A DNA stretch of 6,771 nt from Candidatus Cloacimonadota bacterium. Its GTDB lineage: Bacteria; Cloacimonadota; Cloacimonadia; Cloacimonadales; Cloacimonadaceae. Position 1 is the first letter of the stretch. Each line of letters begins with the position of its first letter. Of this stretch, positions 1-5,708 are shown one piece after another. A program made the translations under genes and the position numbers. The stretch covers positions 1 through 6,771 of the forward strand of contig JALNYD010000151.1 of assembly GCA_023230025.1 (NCBI GenBank), read 5' to 3'. The notes beneath the pieces were generated by a model. That model ran no database searches. It was not told the DNA's origin and saw nothing but the letters and a program-made list of their open reading frames with translations.

Positions 1-1
1 G

Positions 2-892
2 ACCAAATACGCTGGAGAGATATTCAGCTTCAGTCCTGGAGTAAGAAACCAGGCAATGGGAAACACTGGTCTTACTCTGCATGGATTCAACTCTGCAGCG
101 TGGTGGAATCCCGCAAATCTTGCGCAAAGCAACCTTAATGGTGTGGAATTGATGCGCAGCGAACATTTTGAAGGCCTGCTCACCCAAAATCAGATTTCAC
201 TACGTCTGGATAATGGGATTGCGTTTAGCATCAATCATCTGGCTATTGATAAGATCAAGCTTACCAAATTGGAAGATGAGAATGCTGATCTCAGCAACGA
301 TAATCGTCCCTATGTGTGGAAAACCGTAACCAATCAAGATTTCATTCTTACCGCTGGTTTTGCACGGAGGCTCAATCCCCACCTGGCGCTGGGTCTAAGC
401 CCAAAGCTTGCTTACCGCTCCCTGGCAGAGCGTTCCGGATATGGAATCGGTGCTGATCTGGGAGCATTCCTGGATTTGGGTAAGGGAGCCAGCCTGGGGG
501 CAAATCTGCGCGATTTCTTTGGCACTCAGATTCTCTGGGAAAGCGGTGAGCACGAAATTGCACTACCCAATTTCGAAATGGAACTGGGCTATCAGGTAGG
601 GCTGACCGGGCGTCAGATCCCTTTGCAATTAGCTGTACGCACCCAGATGTATCCCGAGGAACGGGGAGATGCCTCAAACTTCAGTAGTTCTGGCTTCAGT
701 GCCGATCTGCATGCAGGGCTTTTGCTGCAGGTGATTCCTCAGTTAAGTGTGATGGCTGGTTATGATGTTGATAGCTTCACAGCCGGAATGGGCTTGGGAA
801 TTGGTAATTGGGGATTGGATTATGCATTCAGGGCAAACTCCAATGATGGGCTGGGATATTCCCAAAGAATAGCTGCTTCTCTGCAATGGTGA
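2..892 (+). CDS. PorV/PorQ-like outer-membrane beta-barrel protein (5'-truncated by window edge)
   Basis: The frame is open from base 2, so the ATG at 56 is internal and the true start and signal peptide lie upstream of the window. The 296 visible residues begin with a stretch containing YAGEIFSFSPGVRNQAMG, matching the conserved start of mature PorV/PorQ (UPF0164) proteins, where a YAG...F...G.G.R...MG pattern is followed by an N-P-A motif (here WWNPANL). The rest alternates polar and hydrophobic residues with many Gly and aromatics, as in a FadL-like barrel, and the chain ends in LQW, an aromatic C-terminus typical of BAM-inserted porins. Members of this family include T9SS components that accept secreted substrates at the outer membrane; other paralogues have unknown roles, and I cannot assign PorV versus PorQ. 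The stop codon overlaps the dxr start, so the two genes are probably co-transcribed and translationally coupled. Confidence 0.8.
   Translation, partial: TKYAGEIFSFSPGVRNQAMGNTGLTLHGFNSAAWWNPANLAQSNLNGVELMRSEHFEGLLTQNQISLRLDNGIAFSINHLAIDKIKLTKLEDENADLSNDNRPYVWKTVTNQDFILTAGFARRLNPHLALGLSPKLAYRSLAERSGYGIGADLGAFLDLGKGASLGANLRDFFGTQILWESGEHEIALPNFEMELGYQVGLTGRQIPLQLAVRTQMYPEERGDASNFSSSGFSADLHAGLLLQVIPQLSVMAGYDVDSFTAGMGLGIGNWGLDYAFRANSNDGLGYSQRIAASLQW
886..892 (+). promoter_or_regulatory. Stop/start overlap coupling the outer-membrane gene to dxr
   Basis: The sequence ATGGTGA contains two possible dxr starts (ATG 886, GTG 889) and the upstream TGA stop (890-892). The preceding bases lack a GGAG-type ribosome-binding site, unlike the two genes downstream. 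This suggests that ribosomes finishing the first gene re-initiate on dxr. Confidence 0.6.
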
Positions 893-2034
893 AACGTATA
901 GCCCTTTTGGGGGCTACAGGCTCGATAGGCAGTTCCACCTTTGAAGTGGTGCGGGAACAGTCACAGCACTTCAGAATAACTCTGGCTGCAGCAGCGAGCA
1001 ACCATCGCAAGCTATGCGCTCTGGCGCATGAGTTCCATATTCCGGTTCTGGTCTTAACTGGGATTCATGATCCTCTTGTGCAAAGCCAAATCCGAGCCGA
1101 GCATCCTGGATTAAAAATCTACTTTGGCACTTCGGAGCTGTTGAGCCTGCTCAATGATCAGGATTATGATCTGGCCTTGAATGCCATTGGAGGCTCAGCG
1201 GGCATTGAGGCCAGCTTCAGGATTCTGGAGCGGGGAATCCCCCTGGCTCTGGCCAACAAAGAATCTCTGGTTCTGGGTGGTCACCTATTGGCAAAGCAAT
1301 TCAAACAGGCCAGGATCATTCCGGTGGATAGCGAACACAGCGCCATCTTTCAGGCTATTGGCAAGCACCCGAAGTCTGAACTGCGCAGGTTGATCATCAC
1401 AGCCTCGGGTGGTGCCTTCCGAAACACTCCCCTTGAAGATTTTCCCGGCATCACTCCGGAACGTGCCTTAAAACATCCCAATTGGGATATGGGCGCAAAG
1501 GTTACTCTGGATAGTGCCACAATGTTCAATAAAGCGCTGGAAGTGATGGAAGCACACTGGCTCTTTGATATGCCATATTCCAAAATTGAAGCGATCATTC
1601 ATCCTCAATCAGTGATTCATTCAATTGTGGAATTCATTGATGGTTCACATCTAGCACAGATGAGCTATCCAGATATGAAGATTCCCATTCTTTACGCCCT
1701 GAGCTATCCGAAGCGTTATGCTTCTGAACTGGTGAAGACCGATTTTCTCAGTCATCAGAATCTAAGCTTTGAGTCCATCGATCCCCAGCGTTATCCGCTG
1801 TTTTATCTGGGGCTTGATGTGGCCAGACAGGGAGGGATTATGCCTACTGTGATGAATGCTGCTGTGGAAGCGGCAATGCAACTATTTCTGCAACGCAAGA
1901 TTAGCTTTACTCAAATCTGCCACTATGTGCAGCGCACTCTGGATGGAGCAACGCAAATTGATGATCCCGCTCTTGACACCATTTTGGCAGCCAATTTGGA
2001 ATACTATCAGAAATGCCTCGAATTACACGGATAA
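886..2034 (+). CDS. dxr: 1-deoxy-D-xylulose 5-phosphate reductoisomerase
   Basis: A cytoplasmic NADPH- and metal-dependent enzyme that converts DXP to 2-C-methyl-D-erythritol 4-phosphate, the committed step of MEP isoprenoid synthesis and the target of fosmidomycin. At 382 residues it is close to the usual length of about 380-400. The NADPH-binding GATGSIGSST motif sits at residues 9-18, ALANKES at 121-127, the metal-binding PVDSEH at 146-151 (D148, E150), SGG at 174-176, the flexible-loop HPNWDMG at 197-203, and SATMFNKALE at 210-219 with the third metal ligand E219. IHPQSVIHS (238-246) and SYPDMKIP (260-267) are also conserved. All expected catalytic residues are present. The start is either ATG 886 or GTG 889; the GTG would give MKRIALLG, the more usual N-terminus, and a 4-nt GTGA overlap with the upstream stop. 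There is no clear Shine-Dalgarno, so coupling to the upstream gene is likely. Also called ispC. Confidence 0.97.
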   Translation: MVKRIALLGATGSIGSSTFEVVREQSQHFRITLAAAASNHRKLCALAHEFHIPVLVLTGIHDPLVQSQIRAEHPGLKIYFGTSELLSLLNDQDYDLALNAIGGSAGIEASFRILERGIPLALANKESLVLGGHLLAKQFKQARIIPVDSEHSAIFQAIGKHPKSELRRLIITASGGAFRNTPLEDFPGITPERALKHPNWDMGAKVTLDSATMFNKALEVMEAHWLFDMPYSKIEAIIHPQSVIHSIVEFIDGSHLAQMSYPDMKIPILYALSYPKRYASELVKTDFLSHQNLSFESIDPQRYPLFYLGLDVARQGGIMPTVMNAAVEAAMQLFLQRKISFTQICHYVQRTLDGATQIDDPALDTILAANLEYYQKCLELHG

Positions 2035-2045
2035 ATGTACATATA

Positions 2046-2050
2046 TGGAG
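2046..2050 (+). promoter_or_regulatory. Ribosome-binding site deciding the M42 peptidase start
   Basis: TGGAG lies 5 nt before the ATG at 2056. The longer frame would start at an ATG at 2035 that directly abuts the dxr stop, and this TGGAG would then fall inside its coding region. The carboxypeptidase gene downstream uses the same TGGAG arrangement, which supports 2056. Confidence 0.7.
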
Positions 2051-2055
2051 TTACC

Positions 2056-3084
2056 ATGAATTATACGGATTATGCAGTTGAACAAGTAATTAGTTTATGC
2101 AAGATTCCCAGCCCCAGTGGCTTCACCAAGCTGGCAGCCAAATACCTGATTGATCTGCTTGTAGAAATGGGCTTTGAACCAAGCCAATCCCGCAAAGGCT
2201 CTGTGCTCTGCACCCTGGGCGGTGAAGACTCCCCCCTGGTGCTGGCTTCACATATTGATACCCTGGGTGCCATGGTTCGCGCTGTTAAGGGCAATGGCCG
2301 CCTGCGCTTCACTAAGATCGGCGGGTATCCTGAAAATAACATTGAAAACGAAAACGTGACAATCCACACCCGGGATGGCAAATGCTATAGCGGAACTGTT
2401 CATATTAATGGTCCAGCAGTCCATGTTTATAACGATTCCGGCACCAGTAAACGCGATGATTCCAGCATGGAGATTGTTCTGGATGAGATCGTGAAATGCA
2501 AGGAAGACACTTTGAAACTGGGCATCCGTGCGGGTGATTTCATCTCCCTGGATGCACGCACCGCACTTACCAGTTCGGGCTTTATCAAAAGCCGCCATCT
2601 GGATGATAAAGCCAGTGCAGGAGTGTTGCTTGCTCTTGCCAGAGAAGTACGGGATGGCAGCTTGAAACTTGCTCGCAAGACCAGTATCCTCTTTACTACC
2701 TATGAAGAGGTGGGACATGGCGCAGCCTCAGGATTTCCCACCGACACCGCGGAAATGATCTCGGTAGATATGGGTGCAGTGGGTGATGATCTGGAAACCA
2801 ATGAATACACTGTATCAATTTGTGCTAAGGATTCTGGAGGTCCCTATGACTGGGATGTCACCGATACTCTGGTCAAACTGGCTCAGAAGCTGAACCTGCA
2901 ATATGCTGTGGATATTTATCCCTATTATGGCTCAGACGTCGAGGGCGCACTTCGTGCCGGACATGATATCCGGCATGGGCTGATTGGCCCTGGAGTCTTT
3001 GCTTCCCACGGCTATGAGCGCACTCACACTCAAGCTATCGATAACACACTGAAGCTGTTAGAAGCTTATCTGCAACAAGCATAG
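2056..3084 (+). CDS. M42 family metallo-aminopeptidase (glutamyl aminopeptidase/TET-like)
   Basis: A 342-residue predicted cytoplasmic peptidase with no signal peptide. M42 enzymes are di-metal aminopeptidases, often forming dodecameric tetrahedral particles that trim short peptides. Family landmarks appear in order: CKIPSPSG (residues 15-22), first metal ligand in SHIDTLG (H66, D68), bridging aspartate in HLDDKAS (D183/D184), catalytic and ligand glutamates in TYEEVGHGAA (E217/E218), VDMG (D238), and a C-terminal histidine in ERTHTQAID (probably H324). Residues about 70-165 would form the inserted beta-barrel domain. Two sites differ from the commonest M42 wording: HIDTLG instead of HxDEIG, and DDK instead of DDR. 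They suggest a subfamily rather than an inactive protein, since the ligands are kept. The gene starts 21 nt after dxr and is probably in the same operon. Peptide specificity cannot be read from sequence; M20 peptidases share the ligand pattern, but the overall motif spacing fits M42. Confidence 0.88.
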   Translation: MNYTDYAVEQVISLCKIPSPSGFTKLAAKYLIDLLVEMGFEPSQSRKGSVLCTLGGEDSPLVLASHIDTLGAMVRAVKGNGRLRFTKIGGYPENNIENENVTIHTRDGKCYSGTVHINGPAVHVYNDSGTSKRDDSSMEIVLDEIVKCKEDTLKLGIRAGDFISLDARTALTSSGFIKSRHLDDKASAGVLLALAREVRDGSLKLARKTSILFTTYEEVGHGAASGFPTDTAEMISVDMGAVGDDLETNEYTVSICAKDSGGPYDWDVTDTLVKLAQKLNLQYAVDIYPYYGSDVEGALRAGHDIRHGLIGPGVFASHGYERTHTQAIDNTLKLLEAYLQQA

Positions 3085-3091
3085 CGAACTC

Positions 3092-3125
3092 AGATCACAC
3101 CCAGGCGGGATGATCTGTAGCTACA
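3092..3125. repeat. Two adjacent palindromes in the 106-nt gap before the carboxypeptidase gene
   Basis: AGATCA (3092-3097) pairs with TGATCT (3111-3116), with an inner CCC/GGG pairing (3100-3102 with 3107-3109) and an AGGC loop. A perfect 10-bp palindrome TGTAGCTACA (3116-3125) shares one base with it. No T-tract follows, so this is not a standard intrinsic terminator. It could be an operator or an mRNA processing or stability element; the function is unknown. The rest of the gap (3126-3190) has only a weak promoter-like pair (TTGCAT at 3147, GATAAA at 3170, 17-nt spacer), which I do not call. Confidence 0.4.
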
Positions 3126-3180
3126 ATTAAGAAATTGGAGCAGAAATTGCATAATCCAGCTTGGAATAAGATAAACCCAT

Positions 3181-3184
3181 GGAG
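3181..3184 (+). promoter_or_regulatory. Ribosome-binding site of the carboxypeptidase gene
   Basis: GGAG (TGGAG from 3180) lies 6 nt before the ATG at 3191. It fixes a start that opens directly into a clear signal peptide. Confidence 0.75.
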
Positions 3185-3190
3185 ATATAA

Positions 3191-5524
3191 ATGCGTAAAT
3201 ACACTTTCATCTTGTTGATAGCATTGCTTTTGCCGATCATGCTTCTGGCCGATCTGCCCGCTTGCTACAACACTTATGACGAGATTGTCAGCCAGATGAT
3301 GGCATTGGAAGAAGCTCATCCTGATATTGCCAAGCTACACATAATTGGCTATACTCAGCAGGAAAACATCCCGATCTATGCCATGCAGATATCCGCCGAT
3401 GTTAATGGTGAGTGGGAACGTCCTGCCCTGCTGTTTGTCGGTCAGGTTCACGCCGAGGAAGTTCTGGGCGTTCAGATCACGCTTAGTAATATCAATCAGA
3501 TCCTTTCCAGCAATGGCACCATGCCATATTCCTTGTGGATCAATCAATTGGAAAGCTGGTGGATTCCAACGCTGAATCCCGAAGGGCACAATGTGGTAAC
3601 CTCCAATGCAGATGTTACCTATAGGAAGAACAAACGCGATAACAACGACAATGGCATCTTCGATTTTGATCCGACGGGATTTGGCGGAGACATCGACGGC
3701 GTAGATATCAACCGTAACTTTGATTTCAACTGGGTGCATGGCGACACCCTTTATCAACCAGCAACTCCACAGGCTACGGAAGAATTTGACTACTACCGCG
3801 GACCCGCTCCGATGAGTGAAAGCGAGATCCAGGCGATAAAGAATCTGGCGGATCAAAAGAAGTTCATCTATAGCATCTGCTGGCACTCCTCACGTACCGG
3901 CTATTTCGCAGAAAAAGTGTACTATTCCTTTAACTGGAAAGACGTTCGGCCCTCTCCTGACTTCCTCTTTGCGCAAAGCATTGCCCAGGGTGTAGCTACC
4001 CTGATTCTCAAAGAGAATGGCGCTCCCTATGAATATTATCCAAATGCCAGTCGCCGTGGGGCTTTTCATGACTGGATGTATAAGCAATATGGCACCATCC
4101 AGCTTTTGATCGAAGTTGGCACCCGCAATATTCAGCCTGAAGAAGCCTTGATGCTGGATACGGTTCAACGTGCCAGCAACGGAGTGTGGTGGATGATGAA
4201 CCGTGCTCTGATGTTTTCCACTGCGGTTCCTTCCAGTTCAATGCTGACCGGACACACCAGGGATAGCGTCAGCAATCAGCCGATTGAAGCTGAAATCATC
4301 ATCCAGGAGCGTCATGCTCCCTGGTTTGTTCCCCGCACAAGTGATCCCGAAACTGGCAGATATTTCAAAGCCTTGCCTCCCGGCAGCTACACCGTTCAAG
4401 CCCGCAAAAAAGGCTATTGGGATAGAGTCCATACTGCTGTGACCGTAAACAATGGCTCGTGGACCAATCTTGAGCTTGGGCTTAGTCCCAAAGCTGAAGC
4501 GGTGATGTATGGAAGCATAAACAGCCCTGGTAGCAATGTCTCTGCCCGCATCATCATCAAAGATATTCAACCCGATACCCTCTGGGTCACCGGAGATTAT
4601 ATCTTCCACGGTTATGAAGGCGAATATGAGATTGAGATCAGCGCTGATGGATATTATCCCTACCGGGGGATGATCAATCTGCAGCCAGGTTCTCAAAGTA
4701 TGCATTTCAATCTCAGTCCAGCTACTCTGATCTTTGAAGAGGATTGGGAAAGTGGCAGCTCCGCCTGGGAAAAGGTGGGTGAGGCTCCTCCTATTACAGG
4801 GATTCAGGTTTGGGCTCTGGTAGATGGTCTCAGCCCCTCAGGTATGGCAATTACCGATAGCTGGGGCGGCCGGGGAAACTATCTGCAAAACTGCAACTGG
4901 TGGATTCAAACCATTGATCCAATTGCCATTCCTGCAGATGCAAATCCCGTGCTGTGCTTTGATTCCAACCTCTATACAGAGTGGGATTTCGATCCTGCCA
5001 GGGTGGAAATATCCATTGATGGTGAAAACTGGACAGAGCTATGGATCAAATCTGGGCGTCATGATTGGTGGCAAACTGAGTATGTGGATCTGACTGATTA
5101 CCTTGGTCAGAGCATCTATATTAGATTCCGCCTGCAGGATAGCAGTATTGCGGATGAACTTACTGATCCAGGCTGGACAATTGATAATATCAGGATTGTA
5201 AGCGGAACGGCTACATCCATTGATAATCAGATCAATCCCGTGGAGCTTGCCGCCATTCTGCATCAGAATTATCCCAATCCTTTCAATCCTGAAACCACTA
5301 TCTCCTATAGCCTTGCCAAAACCAGTGAAGTTGAGATCGACATCTACAATCTGAAAGGCCAGCTGGTGCGCAGCTTCAAACACGGTAATCAGAAAGCCGG
5401 CAAACACAGCCTGATCTTTGATGGTCTGGATAGTGGTGGTCGTACCCTTAGCAGCGGAGTATATTTCTATCGCCTTAAAACTGGTGATAAAACCCTGCAG
5501 CGCAAGATGATCCTGATGAAATAG
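3191..5524 (+). CDS. Secreted M14 zinc carboxypeptidase with T9SS C-terminal sorting domain
   Basis: This 777-residue exported protein starts with a signal peptide (MRKYT, hydrophobic 6-20, likely cleavage near LLA-DL). The M14 domain spans about 22-340: zinc ligands H87 and E90 in VHAEE and H232 in CWHSS; R145 in YRKNK (aligning with CPA Arg127); N174-R175 in GVDINRNF; catalytic E308 in LLIEVGT. All catalytic residues are present, so it should remove C-terminal residues from peptides. Residues about 350-432 form a carboxypeptidase regulatory-like beta-sandwich (GRYFKALPPGSYTVQARKKGY) and about 435-510 a second similar sandwich. Residues about 513-672 form a choice-of-anchor-J/MAM-like jelly roll (FEEDWES near the start, GWTIDNIRI at the end). 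The tail from about 690 carries QNYPNPFNPETTISYSL and ends in VYFYRLKTGDK...KMILMK, a type A T9SS sorting/FlgD-Ig-like domain, predicting export through the outer membrane and possibly surface anchoring. A strong terminator follows. It may be transcribed with the upstream peptidase or alone. Confidence 0.93.
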   Translation: MRKYTFILLIALLLPIMLLADLPACYNTYDEIVSQMMALEEAHPDIAKLHIIGYTQQENIPIYAMQISADVNGEWERPALLFVGQVHAEEVLGVQITLSNINQILSSNGTMPYSLWINQLESWWIPTLNPEGHNVVTSNADVTYRKNKRDNNDNGIFDFDPTGFGGDIDGVDINRNFDFNWVHGDTLYQPATPQATEEFDYYRGPAPMSESEIQAIKNLADQKKFIYSICWHSSRTGYFAEKVYYSFNWKDVRPSPDFLFAQSIAQGVATLILKENGAPYEYYPNASRRGAFHDWMYKQYGTIQLLIEVGTRNIQPEEALMLDTVQRASNGVWWMMNRALMFSTAVPSSSMLTGHTRDSVSNQPIEAEIIIQERHAPWFVPRTSDPETGRYFKALPPGSYTVQARKKGYWDRVHTAVTVNNGSWTNLELGLSPKAEAVMYGSINSPGSNVSARIIIKDIQPDTLWVTGDYIFHGYEGEYEIEISADGYYPYRGMINLQPGSQSMHFNLSPATLIFEEDWESGSSAWEKVGEAPPITGIQVWALVDGLSPSGMAITDSWGGRGNYLQNCNWWIQTIDPIAIPADANPVLCFDSNLYTEWDFDPARVEISIDGENWTELWIKSGRHDWWQTEYVDLTDYLGQSIYIRFRLQDSSIADELTDPGWTIDNIRIVSGTATSIDNQINPVELAAILHQNYPNPFNPETTISYSLAKTSEVEIDIYNLKGQLVRSFKHGNQKAGKHSLIFDGLDSGGRTLSSGVYFYRLKTGDKTLQRKMILMK

Positions 5525-5544
5525 GATAGATAGTTAAACCTTTT

Positions 5545-5574
5545 AACCCGGTGCCACGGCCTCGGGTTTTTTTT
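5545..5574 (+). terminator. Rho-independent terminator of the carboxypeptidase gene
   Basis: AACCCG (5545-5550) pairs with CGGGTT (5563-5568), with a 12-nt intervening segment that can pair further (GC with GC), followed by eight consecutive T (5567-5574). It lies 20 nt after the stop codon. The minus strand has only a short A/T stretch on the other side, so it should work mainly for + strand transcription. Confidence 0.88.
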
Positions 5575-5593
5575 GCTATTGGGCATGAATGTG

Positions 5594-5690
5594 TCCCGAG
5601 AAAGCAGGTCGCTGCCATTAGGGATAGGTATTCGGGAAGTGCAGCCCCCTGTCACTATCTGCTATGGAGATGGATGGGATGGAATCCATC
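5594..5690. other. Structured convergent intergenic segment with three hairpins
   Basis: Three inverted repeats stand close together. First, TCCCGA (5594-5599) with TCGGGA (5632-5637), enclosing a small GCAG-GTCG-CTGC hairpin (5604-5615). Second, AGTGCAG (5638-5644) with CTG-T-CACT (5649-5656), a 7-bp stem with one bulged T and a CCCC loop, starting right after the first. Third, GATGGAT (5669-5675) with ATCCATC (5684-5690), loop of 8. None is followed by a good T-tract on the minus strand, where it would be the 3' untranslated region of the SUMF1-like gene. I see no credible coding sequence here. It may be a dispersed intergenic repeat, an mRNA-stabilising 3' structure or a small RNA; sequence alone cannot decide. 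Confidence 0.4.
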
Positions 5691-5708
5691 ACCTTATTCT
5701 TCTTTAAG

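Noticed and set aside
2248..2718. 156-residue minus-strand frame inside the M42 peptidase gene
   Set aside because: The + strand carries all M42 motifs across this stretch, and the antisense translation shows no recognisable family.
3092..3116. Terminator after the M42 peptidase gene
   Set aside because: The hairpin has a short, interrupted stem and no following T-tract.
3147..3175. Promoter-like TTGCAT-17 nt-GATAAA before the carboxypeptidase
   Set aside because: Only 3/6 and 4/6 matches to the sigma-70 consensus, which is not established for this lineage; too weak to call.
3335..3886. 183-residue minus-strand frame inside the carboxypeptidase gene
   Set aside because: It is antisense to the M14 catalytic core and has no motif or start signal.
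5467..5655. 62-residue minus-strand frame in the convergent gap
   Set aside because: It runs through the terminator hairpin and into the end of the carboxypeptidase gene, with no family resemblance.
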